Position numbers and translations under genes: made by a program. A DNA stretch of 64,000 nt from JAJYKC01 sp035545735 (lineage in GTDB: Bacteria > Acidobacteriota > Terriglobia > Bryobacterales > Bryobacteraceae): assembly GCA_035545735.1 (NCBI GenBank), contig DASZXS010000073.1, positions 1 through 64,000 on the forward strand. Direction: 5' to 3'. Below the pieces are notes generated by a model. The model ran no database searches. It had not been told where the DNA came from and was given only the letters and a program-made list of their open reading frames with translations. Of this stretch, positions 42,023-51,076 are shown piece after piece (the first letter of the stretch is position 1; every line of letters begins with the position of its first letter).

Positions 42023-45000
42023 ATGCGCTGGGGAAGGAATGCTATCCGGAATTGGTCCGGACACGCGCTTGGTGTCTGTATCTTGCTGTTTGCATTGGCT
42101 CTTGCGGCCCAGGCTCAAGTCCCCATCAGCTACAAGGTCAGCGGCTCCATGGGGTCTCCGGCAGTGAGTGGACCCGATCCGTTGAACCTGGCGGGCTCAG
42201 TCTTCCAGTTGAGCGGATCCATCGCGTCCGACTCGGTCCCGACCTCCCTCAGCGCGGATTCGGCGACCTACAATTTCCCGGACATCTCGATTACGATCCT
42301 CAGCCTGACGGTAGACGTCCCCAACGTTCCGGTTACCTTCTCGCTCCCGGCGGGCGGCGTGCCGAGGATCTCCTTTAGCGCCTCCATCAATGTGGGGAGC
42401 ATCAACTTGCCGGTGAGCGCTGTCCTCGCCCTGCCGGCCAATACATTCACATCGTTTGCCACCCCGCCTACCTTCGCGAGCACCAATATCTCCCCGGGGA
42501 CGGACCCTGTTCTCGGAAGCACGTTAACCTACGGCATTGGCGACAATCTCACGGTTCTTTCCGTCACCGGCACTGTGGCCGGCATCAACGTCGGACCGAC
42601 GATTGCGGCCAATCCCTCCGCGCTGTCGTTCGGATACCTGATTGGCGGATTAGCGCCCCTTCCGCAGACGTTCGCCGTAAACGCAGGGTCGAATATTCCG
42701 GTTTCCGTCGCCACCGACGGTACACCCTGGATTTCAGCGACCGCCATGGACTCTTCGACGCCGACCGTGGTTACCGTCTCCGTCGATTCCACCGGGCTCG
42801 CTCCGGGAGTCTATACCAGCCAGCTTACCCTCACATCTCCGGGCGCCAGCAACAGCCCGCTGGTGGTTCCGGTTCAGTTCGTCGTTTCGAACCCCCCGCC
42901 GCCCAATGCGGCGTCTCAATATCCGCCCGTCAACCGGGGTGAGTTCGTGGAGGCGGTGCCCCAAGGCTTCGGCGACCGCCAGAACGGATGGGCCTGGTCG
43001 ATGGAGTGGTTTAAGGACAAATTGTACGTCGGCAGCAACCGCGCCTTCGACTGCGTACAGGCGTACACCATTAAAGTGGTCTTCCCGATTACCCCCTATC
43101 CGCCATGGGACACGAACATTGATTGCGCGGCTGACGTGAACGATCTTGCGCTCCAGGCGGAAATCTGGGCTTGGACTCCCGATACCAATTCCTGGGCGCG
43201 TGTGTTCCAATCGCCGCTGACGATCCCGAATCCGGATTCCGACAAACCGACCAACAGGCTGCTGCCTCCCGACATTGGGTTTCGCGGCCTGCAGGTCTAC
43301 ACAGAAGCGGATGGAACGCAGGCGCTGTATGTTTCCGGCGTGTCCTCGAAGTCGATTCACAAGTTCGCGAACCCCGACACGGGAGTGCCGGCCGCGCCGG
43401 GAGCGCGGATGATGCGAACCGTGGACGGCGTCAACTTTACACCCATTCAGTCGCCAACCAGCATTCTGGTAACCGGCAATTACGCATCGTTTCGAGGCAT
43501 GACGGTCTTAAACAACTGTCTCTATGTCATAGCGGGAGACCTGACAGGCGCCGGCGTGGTCTTGGGATCCTGTAATCCATCAGACCCCGATTCCTGGGCC
43601 CTGGTATCTCCGGCCGGCACCCAATATTTCGAGATTGCAACCTACAACAACGCCTTATATGCCACCCAGTCCGGAGTTGACGGATTCAATCTCATCAAGA
43701 GCGACGGGTCCGGGTTTCCGAACCTGCAGTTCACTACCGTCATCCCCCTTGGCGGATATCGGACTCTGATGCCGAATCAAAGCGCGTTGAGCATGAAGGT
43801 ATTCAACGGGGATCTGTATGTGGGAGGAAACGGCATCCACTCGTTCTTTGGCGCTGAGATGTACAGGGTTCATCCCGACGACACGTGGGATTTGATCGAG
43901 GGCATGCCGAGAGACACGCCCGTCGGCTACAAGGCTCCCCTCAGCGGCCTGGGGCCGGGCTTCGGCTGGTTTCTGAATGCCCACATCTGGCGAATGGAAG
44001 TCTTCGACGGCCGTTTGTACGCCGGCACGTTTGATCTCAGCACCACCTTCCGTGGCATTCCCTTCGTAAAGAATCTGGTCACAAATGAGCTCGGATTCGA
44101 TCTTTGGTGGACCGCCGACGGCGTCAACTGGGCTCTGGTCGATCAGAACGGCTTGGGAGACAAGTTTAATTTCGGCGTTCGCAGCCTGAAGAAAACCGAC
44201 TGGGGATTTTTCCTTGGAACGGCCAACTTCTACTATGGGTTGAGAATCTACCGCGCGATTCCACCAGGCTTCAATTTCCCGCCGCTGGTGAATCCCTCCA
44301 ACCCCCAGTTCAGCGCGACCGTCGGCAGCACCACGCCGATCTCGCAGAACCTCCAGATTAGTAGTGCAGGCAACCCCTCCACTTTTACGGTCACGTCCGC
44401 GGTGACCTCACCCGGCGGCGGGAACTGGCTCCAGGTGTCGTCCGGTTCCATGACGCCCCCCACAAGCCCGGCATCCGTCCCTTTGACTGTCACCGCCAAC
44501 CCGACCGGTCTTCCGGTTGGTAAGTATGCGGGGGTCATTACCTTCGCCAATTCAGCGGTGGGAGTACAGCGCCAGATTGAGGTGACCCTGAATATCACGC
44601 CTCCATCATCCGTTTCGCTGGCCCCGGCGGCCCTGACCTTCAATTACGTGCGCAGTTCACCCACGCTACCCGCCCCGCAGACGCTTCTGGCAAGCGCCGG
44701 AGGATCGGCGGTCAACTATGTCGCGGGAACCGCGGTAGCGAACCCCACGGGCGGTTCCTGGCTGCAGGTGACGCCTTCGAGTGGGATCGTTCCGCTGCCG
44801 GGCTCCACCAATCTTCAGGTATCCGTTAACCCGGAAGGTCTGCCGTTTGGCGTCTACACCGGCACAGTCACAGTGAACGGTGCGAGCCAGGGACCGCAAC
44901 AAGTCCCGGTTACCCTGAACGTCACGCCCGGCAAGATCAATTTCGCCGGAGGAATAGCCTTGGAGTTCGCGTTTTCGGGGGGAGGAGCCAACCCTGCGCC

Positions 45001-46687
45001 CGTCTCGCTTCCAATCAGCACGAATGGAGACCCGTTTGATTTTACGGTTAGCGTAAACAGCGGCCCGGCTACCTCCTCTGGCTCCCTAATGAAACTTTCG
45101 GCGGCCACCAGCGGGTGGCTCAAAGTCGGCCCCATGAGTGGAACCGCTCCCACCGCGCCGAAACAAACTTTCATCACGGTGTCGGCGGACATCGCGAGCT
45201 TGCCGCCCGGCCGCTATTCAGGCTCGATCGAGATAGACGCCGTTCCACCGGCGATGGGATCCGCGACGGTTCACGCTTTTCTGGTCGTAAATCCCCCCGC
45301 GACCCCGCCGGGGCAGACGACGACGCCTCCCCCGGGAGTAGCCGCCTCGCAGACGGTCGTGCAACTCGAAAACGGAGGCGGCTGGCGTAGCTCGGCCGTC
45401 ATGGTGAACACGGGCGCCAAATCCGCGCCGGTCACGATGAATTTCTGGGGATACGACGGCAAGGCGCTCTCACTCCCCCTGCTCTCCGGCGGTCCGGCCG
45501 CCACCTTCACGGGAAGCGTGCCATCGGGCGGGCTCCTCTCGGTCGATACCGATGGATCCGGAGCCGGCGCGCAACAAGGCTGGAGCACGCTCAACACCGA
45601 GGGTGCCATTGGAGGTTCCGTCATTCTGACCTCCCAAGCGGGCGTACAGGCCCCATCCGAAGTAGCGCTTCCGCTCATCGCCAGCCCCAGCCGGAATTTG
45701 ATGATCCCGTTTGACGAAACAGGAGCCAGCGTTCCCCGGACCACTACCGTGGCCTTGACGAACACCGGAACGAAGGACGCGACTGCCGTATTGACCTTCA
45801 TGGATGAATCCGGGACGGCGCTACCCATCACCGGCACGGTGGTCGTTCCAGCTAACGGGCACTTCTCGGGCGACGTGGGCGCAATGTATCCGCCTCTGTT
45901 GGGCAAGCGAGGCGTGATACGGGTCTCGTCACCCGCCGCGCTCGCCGGAACGGCATTCCGGTTCAACGGCTGGGCGTACACCGCCCTTCCGGCGCTGTCC
46001 AATGTGCCGTCGGTTTCGAAGACCATTCCGCACCTGGTAAACGGTTTGGGCTGGACTTCCTCGATCTTCCTTGTAAACGCGGGATCGCAGCCGGCGCAGT
46101 TCACTCTACACTTCTATGGGAGCGACGGGAACCCGGTAGCTCTGCCCCTGGGCGGTGATGGAACGGTCTCTACACTCTCCGGCACCCTCGCGCCTGGACA
46201 GTTGCGCGTTATTGAAACCGATGGCTCGGGCAGCGGCATAGCGCAGGCATCCGCGGCGTTGAGCGCTTCGGGCGCCATTGGGGGCACAGCGATCTTCACG
46301 GCTCCCGCGACCGGCCTGCAAGGGCCGTCCGAAGCAGCCTCGCCGCTCACCTCGTACCCGGCATTAACGCTGTATCTCCCGTTCGAACAGAATTCCGATC
46401 TGGACCTATCCACCACGATCGAGCTGGCGAACCCCGGGGAGTCCGCGGCCAAAGTCAATCTCTCCTTTGCAGGCGCCGACGGTTCGGCGCTCTCGCCGTC
46501 GGCGGCGGTGACCATCCCCGCTCACGGACATTACGAAACGGCGCTAGCCGACGCGTTCCCGCAGCTTGCCGGGATCCGGGGGGTGGTGAAGATCACTTCT
46601 TCCACCGGCTTGTCGGGATTGGCGATTCGCCACAATGGCGACGGATTCACTTCCATTCCGGCAATTGTGCCGGGCGGATCAAACTAG
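42023..46687 (+). CDS. Giant secreted multidomain protein: shared N-domain, BACON repeats, propeller-like region, duplicated C-terminus
   Basis: A 1554-residue secreted protein. ATG 42023 follows GGAGGAGGGGG and opens a signal peptide (GVCILLFALALAAQAQ); an ATG at 41966 is 19 codons upstream. Domain order: the N-domain shared with the neighbours (YKVSGSMGSPAVSGPDPLNLAG onward), one BACON-like repeat, about 450 residues with repeated blades such as WSMEWFKDKLYVGSN, MKVFNGDLYVGGN and WRMEVFDGRLYAGTF that suggest a beta-propeller, three more BACON-like repeats, and two tandem copies of a module of about 215 residues starting near 1113 and 1334 (GGGWRSSAVMVNTG / GLGWTSSIFLVNAG). It has no TIGR03437 domain. 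It follows the gene at 38868 by 59 bp and overlaps the convergent 46647 gene by 41 bp. Confidence 0.82.
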   Translation: MRWGRNAIRNWSGHALGVCILLFALALAAQAQVPISYKVSGSMGSPAVSGPDPLNLAGSVFQLSGSIASDSVPTSLSADSATYNFPDISITILSLTVDVPNVPVTFSLPAGGVPRISFSASINVGSINLPVSAVLALPANTFTSFATPPTFASTNISPGTDPVLGSTLTYGIGDNLTVLSVTGTVAGINVGPTIAANPSALSFGYLIGGLAPLPQTFAVNAGSNIPVSVATDGTPWISATAMDSSTPTVVTVSVDSTGLAPGVYTSQLTLTSPGASNSPLVVPVQFVVSNPPPPNAASQYPPVNRGEFVEAVPQGFGDRQNGWAWSMEWFKDKLYVGSNRAFDCVQAYTIKVVFPITPYPPWDTNIDCAADVNDLALQAEIWAWTPDTNSWARVFQSPLTIPNPDSDKPTNRLLPPDIGFRGLQVYTEADGTQALYVSGVSSKSIHKFANPDTGVPAAPGARMMRTVDGVNFTPIQSPTSILVTGNYASFRGMTVLNNCLYVIAGDLTGAGVVLGSCNPSDPDSWALVSPAGTQYFEIATYNNALYATQSGVDGFNLIKSDGSGFPNLQFTTVIPLGGYRTLMPNQSALSMKVFNGDLYVGGNGIHSFFGAEMYRVHPDDTWDLIEGMPRDTPVGYKAPLSGLGPGFGWFLNAHIWRMEVFDGRLYAGTFDLSTTFRGIPFVKNLVTNELGFDLWWTADGVNWALVDQNGLGDKFNFGVRSLKKTDWGFFLGTANFYYGLRIYRAIPPGFNFPPLVNPSNPQFSATVGSTTPISQNLQISSAGNPSTFTVTSAVTSPGGGNWLQVSSGSMTPPTSPASVPLTVTANPTGLPVGKYAGVITFANSAVGVQRQIEVTLNITPPSSVSLAPAALTFNYVRSSPTLPAPQTLLASAGGSAVNYVAGTAVANPTGGSWLQVTPSSGIVPLPGSTNLQVSVNPEGLPFGVYTGTVTVNGASQGPQQVPVTLNVTPGKINFAGGIALEFAFSGGGANPAPVSLPISTNGDPFDFTVSVNSGPATSSGSLMKLSAATSGWLKVGPMSGTAPTAPKQTFITVSADIASLPPGRYSGSIEIDAVPPAMGSATVHAFLVVNPPATPPGQTTTPPPGVAASQTVVQLENGGGWRSSAVMVNTGAKSAPVTMNFWGYDGKALSLPLLSGGPAATFTGSVPSGGLLSVDTDGSGAGAQQGWSTLNTEGAIGGSVILTSQAGVQAPSEVALPLIASPSRNLMIPFDETGASVPRTTTVALTNTGTKDATAVLTFMDESGTALPITGTVVVPANGHFSGDVGAMYPPLLGKRGVIRVSSPAALAGTAFRFNGWAYTALPALSNVPSVSKTIPHLVNGLGWTSSIFLVNAGSQPAQFTLHFYGSDGNPVALPLGGDGTVSTLSGTLAPGQLRVIETDGSGSGIAQASAALSASGAIGGTAIFTAPATGLQGPSEAASPLTSYPALTLYLPFEQNSDLDLSTTIELANPGESAAKVNLSFAGADGSALSPSAAVTIPAHGHYETALADAFPQLAGIRGVVKITSSTGLSGLAIRHNGDGFTSIPAIVPGGSN

Positions 46688-47219
46688 GCGCTCCGCCCCC
46701 GGTGGATCTTGCGGAGACTGGAGTCGTTGCGGATACCGTTCCGTTCGCGATGCCGAGAATGGTGCGGTTGGGCCCGCGCCCATAGGTCACGGTGCTGCCA
46801 AGCGGTTCGATGGCCACAGGGGCAAAGGCGTGGGGGCGGGCATGTTTCAAATTGATTTTTACCGTGGCGGTGAACGGCACCCAAAAGACGTGCGTTTCGA
46901 TCGTCAGTGTTCCCGGCTCCCCCTCCACCAGCGTTACGGGGACGCCGGCGAGGTCTAAGTTCAGGTTGAGGCCGGGAATATGCAATGCCAGCTTTTGCCC
47001 CGCGTAGACGCAGTTCCCTCCACAGCGGCGGTTTACGGGTGACGCGTCCGAATCCAGTACGCCCGCGATTCGAAAGGGCTGTCCCGAGAGATGCAACAGA
47101 TCCGTGCCGCCATTTTGAATCGTGCCGAAGACGCCGGTTACGGTGTAGAGGACCGGGCGCGCGTGCATCAGCGCTCCCCCCAGGAAGAAAAGAAGCAGAG
47201 CCCTCCGGAGCAAATCCAT
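46647..47219 (-). CDS. Small secreted protein consisting of the shared N-terminal domain
   Basis: A 190-residue exported protein. The start at 47219 gives MDLLRRALLLFFLGGALMHA as signal peptide. The mature part, YTVTGVFGTIQNGGTDLLHL through GSTVTYGRGPNRTILGIANGTVSATTP, matches residues 52-180 of the 38868 protein and the N-domain of the 42023 protein by eye: a Y-x-V/L-x-G opening, a GxDxLxLxG core, a central VPVT or VSVSF strand, and a closing GSTLTYG. The family is not one I can name. Here it stands alone, which argues for an independently folding domain. Its 3' end overlaps the convergent giant gene by 41 bp. Confidence 0.75.
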   Translation of the reverse strand: MDLLRRALLLFFLGGALMHARPVLYTVTGVFGTIQNGGTDLLHLSGQPFRIAGVLDSDASPVNRRCGGNCVYAGQKLALHIPGLNLNLDLAGVPVTLVEGEPGTLTIETHVFWVPFTATVKINLKHARPHAFAPVAIEPLGSTVTYGRGPNRTILGIANGTVSATTPVSARSTGGGAPSLIRPAQLPEWK

Positions 47220-47281
47220 GTCCTTGCTCCATCCAATGTACGCGTTCTCCCAACCGGCTGTCCCGGTTTTGGGGAAATCAT

Positions 47282-47310
47282 TTGCCGTACTCATTTTCCG
47301 CGTTTATTCT
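47282..47310 (+). promoter_or_regulatory. Promoter of the ACP / fatty-acyl-AMP ligase operon
   Basis: TTGCCG (47282-47287) and TATTCT (47305-47310) are separated by 17 bp on the plus strand. The start would be near 47317, about 46 bases before the carrier-protein ATG at 47363. Confidence 0.5.
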
Positions 47311-47362
47311 GGATAGTGCGTGCCGCCAAGGAGTGCGATCGTATAGGCCCGGGAGAGCCAAA

Positions 47363-47653
47363 ATGACTGAACCAACGGTAGCGAAATGGAACGAAAATTC
47401 CGTGCTCGATCACTTGAAGGAGATTGCCCGGGAACAGCTCGGCCTCACGCCCGATCAACTCGCCGCCATCGAGCCCGACGCCCCCGTCCTGGATGCTCTG
47501 CGGCTTGATTCTCTGGCGCAGGTGGTGCTCATGGCGGCCGTTGAGAACGATTTCGGATGCACTTTCGAGCCTGAGGAATTAGAGAAAATTCAAAGCGTGC
47601 GGGATTTGGTCTCGCTGATCTTGATGCGTGTGGGTACGGAGACCGTCCATTGA
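47363..47653 (+). CDS. Acyl carrier protein
   Basis: A 96-residue carrier protein behind GGGAGAG. Ser in LRLDSLAQVVLMAAVEN (helix II) is the 4'-phosphopantetheine site, with the D-S-L core. The acidic four-helix pattern and length fit a discrete type II carrier rather than a PKS fragment. A longer upstream frame to 46985 is noise on the opposite strand of the 46647 gene. Its TGA overlaps the TTG start of the fatty-acyl-AMP ligase, so it almost certainly receives the acyl chain that the ligase activates. It is not the primary-metabolism ACP by context (no fab genes nearby). Confidence 0.9.
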   Translation: MTEPTVAKWNENSVLDHLKEIAREQLGLTPDQLAAIEPDAPVLDALRLDSLAQVVLMAAVENDFGCTFEPEELEKIQSVRDLVSLILMRVGTETVH

Positions 47654-49404
47654 GCCGGCGGACAATCATCGACGCACTGCTGCCGCTCGAAGATTGCACG
47701 CAAACCGGCGCACGATTTGTTCCGGCAAGCGGTGAGCATCGATTTCACACCTACGCGGACGTCCTGCTTCGTGCGCGGACCGCGGCGGCGCGACTGCAGA
47801 GGGAGGGCCTCGAAACCGGCGATCGCGTCGCCGTTGTGCTTCCCACTTCCATTGAGTTCTTCGATGCGTTTCTGGGGGCGCAGCTTGCCGGCGGAATTCC
47901 GGTTGCGCTTTATCCCCCGTTTCGCCTGGGAAAGCTGGACGAGTATTTCGCCCGTGTGCGCCGGATGCTCGGAAAAGTCGGCGCGAAGTTCCTGATCACG
48001 GAGAGCCGGATTAAGCGGTTGTTGGGACCGGCGGTGGTGGGCGTGGAATCGCTCCGCACGGTGATGGACGCGGGGGACCTGCTTGCGGATGCCGGCATCT
48101 GGCGTCAACCAGCCATCGATGCATCTCAGCCGGCATTCCTGCAATTTTCCTCGGGAAGCACAGTGGAACCGAAAGCCGTAATGGTCTCCCACACCAATCT
48201 CATCGCGAATCTGGAGATGATGAAGGGTTGCCTGCCCTATCGGGACGAAAGCGAACCGGTAGATGGAGCGGTTTGTTGGCTGCCGCTCTATCACGACATG
48301 GGCCTGGTCGGATGCCTCTTTCAAGGATTGAATTATCCGGCCACCGTAACCTACCTCGGGCCGGAAATATTTCTCGCGAAACCCGCCGCCTGGCTGCAGA
48401 CGCTCTCGCGCTACCGGGCCGTTATCTCGCCGGCTCCCAACTTCGCCTATGGACTGTGCGCCAGTAAGATTCGCGATGAGGAGATGCAGAACGTCGACCT
48501 TTCCCGCTGGCGCGCCGCGCTGAACGGGGCCGAGCCGATCGACATTCAGGATGTCGACCGTTTTTGCGAAAGGTTTGCAAAATGGGGTTTTCGCCGGGAG
48601 GCCATGACCCCGGTCTACGGGCTCGCCGAAGCGGGGCTCGGCGTGACGTTCTCGGGTCTCGACGAGGCTCCTCTAATCACCGAATTCGATCGGGATGAGC
48701 TGTCCCTGGAGGGCCGCGCCAAGCCGGGTTCCGGCCGCCGGTTGGTCTCAGTGGGACGGCCGCTGGCTGGTCTCGAAGTAGTCATCCGGGACGAGGAAGG
48801 CAGACCTCAGCCGCCGGACTCGACCGGCCGCATACTCGTCAAGGGGCCCTCCATCACCACCGGATATTATCGGGACCCCGACCTGACTGCGCAGATTCTA
48901 CGAGACGGGTGGCTCGATACCGGAGATCTGGGATTCTTCCACGAGGGAAATCTCTATATTGCCGGCCGCGCAAAGGATGTGATTATCTTGCGCGGGCGGA
49001 ACTACGCGCCGCAGGAATTCGAAGAACTTCTCGCGACGGTCGAAGGCGTCCGGCGCGGTGCGGCGGTAGCCGTGGGCTCGACGGTGGATGGTCTGGGGGA
49101 ACAACTCTTCATTCTGGCGGAGAAGGACTCCCGGAGCGAGCGGCCGGACGAGGAGATCGTGGAAGACATCCAGGGCCACATTCTCCGCGGCCTCTCGGTG
49201 ATGCCGCACCAGGTGGAGATACTGAGCCCCGGAACCCTTCCCCGCACTTCCTCGGGAAAACTTCGGCGTTCGGAAGCACTCAGGCAGTTTCTGGCTGGCC
49301 AACTAGCCGCTCCCGCCCGAGTTACCGCACTGCGCATGCTGAAAGAAGTCGGCAAGTCCCAACTCGCATGGGCCCGTTTTCGATCCGAAAAGAAGCCGGA
49401 GTAG
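47650..49404 (+). CDS. Fatty-acyl-AMP ligase (FAAL-type adenylate-forming enzyme)
   Basis: A 584-residue AMP-forming enzyme that would activate a fatty acid as acyl-AMP and pass it to the carrier protein just upstream. The adenylate motifs are FLQFSSGSTVEPKAVMVSHTN (A3), VCWLPLYHDMGLVGCLFQGL (FAAL hallmark WLPLYHDMGL), MTPVYGLAEAGLGVTF, GWLDTGDLGFFHEGNLYIAGRAKDVIILRGRNYAPQ and a C-terminal SSGKLRR Lys region. The YHDMGL signature and the ACP partner favour FAAL over acyl-CoA ligase. TTG start, overlapping the ACP stop (TTGA). No polyketide synthase or peptide synthetase is present in the window, so the acyl-ACP must feed another acyltransferase or ketosynthase. Confidence 0.88.
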   Translation: MSRRTIIDALLPLEDCTQTGARFVPASGEHRFHTYADVLLRARTAAARLQREGLETGDRVAVVLPTSIEFFDAFLGAQLAGGIPVALYPPFRLGKLDEYFARVRRMLGKVGAKFLITESRIKRLLGPAVVGVESLRTVMDAGDLLADAGIWRQPAIDASQPAFLQFSSGSTVEPKAVMVSHTNLIANLEMMKGCLPYRDESEPVDGAVCWLPLYHDMGLVGCLFQGLNYPATVTYLGPEIFLAKPAAWLQTLSRYRAVISPAPNFAYGLCASKIRDEEMQNVDLSRWRAALNGAEPIDIQDVDRFCERFAKWGFRREAMTPVYGLAEAGLGVTFSGLDEAPLITEFDRDELSLEGRAKPGSGRRLVSVGRPLAGLEVVIRDEEGRPQPPDSTGRILVKGPSITTGYYRDPDLTAQILRDGWLDTGDLGFFHEGNLYIAGRAKDVIILRGRNYAPQEFEELLATVEGVRRGAAVAVGSTVDGLGEQLFILAEKDSRSERPDEEIVEDIQGHILRGLSVMPHQVEILSPGTLPRTSSGKLRRSEALRQFLAGQLAAPARVTALRMLKEVGKSQLAWARFRSEKKPE

Positions 49405-49431
49405 AAATACCGATTTTTTTTTGCGAATCGG

Positions 49432-49467
49432 CGCCCGATGGCGTGCTATGCTCTCGTCAATCGGGCG
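49432..49467 (+). other. Inverted repeat in the leader of the 49602 methyltransferase
   Basis: CGCCCGAT (49432-49439) and ATCGGGCG (49460-49467) pair perfectly around a 20-base loop. The structure is 28 bp past the ligase stop and 134 bp before the methyltransferase ATG. It could be a terminator or processing hairpin between the two genes (no T-run follows) or part of a structured leader. The rest of the 197-bp gap holds nothing recognisable. Confidence 0.35.
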
Positions 49468-49601
49468 AAACTAGGGATTATCAAATTATCTTTCTTTGAG
49501 GATGCGGTCCAAGATCAGTCGGCAATTCCCTCCTTGAACTCTGGGCGAATTCCTAGATCATTCGGAGCTTTTGGAAGCAGGCGAGGAACTCAGGGCAGGC
49601 T

Positions 49602-50669
49602 ATGAAGGAAACCAGAAAAACCATCTCTTCTCTGCGCATTGCGCAAAAGATCGGGCCTGGAGCGCTCAGGGATATGCGTAGAGGCCGGCAGGCCGGATGG
49701 GAATCGCTCATTAGCCCTCACTTTCTTACGCGAGTTATTCAGACCCTGTATCACGTTGGCTTTTTTGATGAGCTCGCTCGAAACGGGCGTGTAAGTGCAG
49801 TTACCTTCGCGGATCAGCACGATCTGGACGGAAATTTGCTGATTGGATTGTGTGACGCTCTGTATGCGCGGAAGTTCCTGGCAAAGAACGGGGCGTCGTA
49901 TGAGATTACGCCGCAAGGCAAGTTTCTGCTCGAAACGGATCTTGTGCGGGGCTGGTTCGAGTTGGCTTACGGATACGAGGACGTGCTGCATCAAATGGAG
50001 CCCCTATTGCGTAAGCAGGCCGTCTACGGCGAGGATGTCGTCCGTGACGGCAAAGCCGTGGCGGTGGGGAGCGGTCTCGCTTCCATGGGTTTTTATTTTC
50101 CGCTCGTCGCGGATCTCGTGAGAAAAGCCGGTTATCGAAAAGTGCTGGACATCGGCTGTGGGGACGGCACCTTTCTGCGTTATCTCTGCTCGCGTATTCC
50201 GAATCTGGAAGGCGTGGGGCTCGATTTGTCTCCCGAAGCGATTGCCGCCGGGAATGAGCAGCTCAAAGCCGCCGGCCTCGACGGGCGAATCAAGCTTTAC
50301 GTGGGAGACGCGGTCGAAATCCATAAGCTGAAGCGCGAATTGGACGGCGTCGACGCCGCGACCACATTCTTCGTGCTCCACGAGTTGTGTGACAAAAAGG
50401 AGAACGCGCGGGCAACCGCTTTTTTGAGCGCCTTCCGTTCCACGCTTCCAGGCGTTCCGTTTCACATCGTTGAAACACTCCGTCCGGAGCCGCAGGAGAT
50501 GCGGGATCGTCCAGGGCCCGCGGTGGAGTATTTTCTATTCCACGACTTGAGCCTGCAGAAACCGATCGACGGTAAGGAGTGGACACGGATTTTCCGCCAG
50601 GCCGGCTTCAAGGAAATGGAAGAAGCCAACCTGATGTTCGTCCGGACATCCATCTTCACCGTTTCCTAG
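49602..50669 (+). CDS. SAM-dependent class I methyltransferase
   Basis: A 355-residue methyltransferase. The N-terminal part (about 1-110) is helical and winged-helix-like (LISPHFLTRVIQTLYHVGFFDELA ... YEITPQGKFLLE), as in dimerising O- or C-methyltransferases of secondary metabolism. Motif I, KVLDIGCGDGTFLRYL, is near 180-195, followed by GVGLDLSPEAIAAGNEQL and the motif IV region FFVLHELCDKKE. Such enzymes methylate carrier-bound acyl chains or small molecules. Same strand as the ACP and ligase genes, with a 197-bp gap, so it is probably part of the same cluster. The substrate is not deducible. Confidence 0.83.
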   Translation: MKETRKTISSLRIAQKIGPGALRDMRRGRQAGWESLISPHFLTRVIQTLYHVGFFDELARNGRVSAVTFADQHDLDGNLLIGLCDALYARKFLAKNGASYEITPQGKFLLETDLVRGWFELAYGYEDVLHQMEPLLRKQAVYGEDVVRDGKAVAVGSGLASMGFYFPLVADLVRKAGYRKVLDIGCGDGTFLRYLCSRIPNLEGVGLDLSPEAIAAGNEQLKAAGLDGRIKLYVGDAVEIHKLKRELDGVDAATTFFVLHELCDKKENARATAFLSAFRSTLPGVPFHIVETLRPEPQEMRDRPGPAVEYFLFHDLSLQKPIDGKEWTRIFRQAGFKEMEEANLMFVRTSIFTVS

Positions 50670-50683
50670 CGCGTCGGCGGGCT

Positions 50684-51058
50684 TCAGGACCAGTTCTGCT
50701 GGGGATTGATCGACTTCGCGGCAAATTTGGTCCGGTGAATTTTGCCGTTTTCCAACTCCACCGTTACCCTGCCTCCAAGGGAAGGCATGCGCCAGGCCGA
50801 GAGACGTTTTGAGGTCACGGTCACGTCCAGGGTCACCACCGAATCCTGAACATTCACTCCGTTCACCTTGAGGATCTTTAAGCCGGCGGCAAATCGATCC
50901 CTGTGCCATTCTTCGATTGATTCGCGCCCGGAGTATGTTCCCATCATCCATTCGACGCGCGCGTCGGAATCGAAAAACCCCAGGCAGCCCTCGACGTCCT
51001 GAGATTCAAACGCCTTCAAATAACTATCGACCAACTCTCGCGTTTCCACCTGTTCCAT
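50684..51058 (-). CDS. NTF2/SnoaL-like fold protein
   Basis: A 124-residue protein of the NTF2-like superfamily. The N-terminal helix ELVDSYLKAFESQDVEGCLGFFDSDARVEW and the strand-helix pattern GRESIEEWHRDRFAAG are typical. Members act as small cyclases, isomerases or hydrolases in polyketide and steroid pathways, or as accessory binding proteins, and fold cannot distinguish these. It is the last gene of a six-gene minus-strand set (57019 down to 50684), 18 bp after the sulfatase-like gene and convergent with the methyltransferase. Ligand unknown. Confidence 0.75.
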   Translation of the reverse strand: MEQVETRELVDSYLKAFESQDVEGCLGFFDSDARVEWMMGTYSGRESIEEWHRDRFAAGLKILKVNGVNVQDSVVTLDVTVTSKRLSAWRMPSLGGRVTVELENGKIHRTKFAAKSINPQQNWS

Positions 51059-51076
51059 GGCCAGCTTCCTCCGGTT

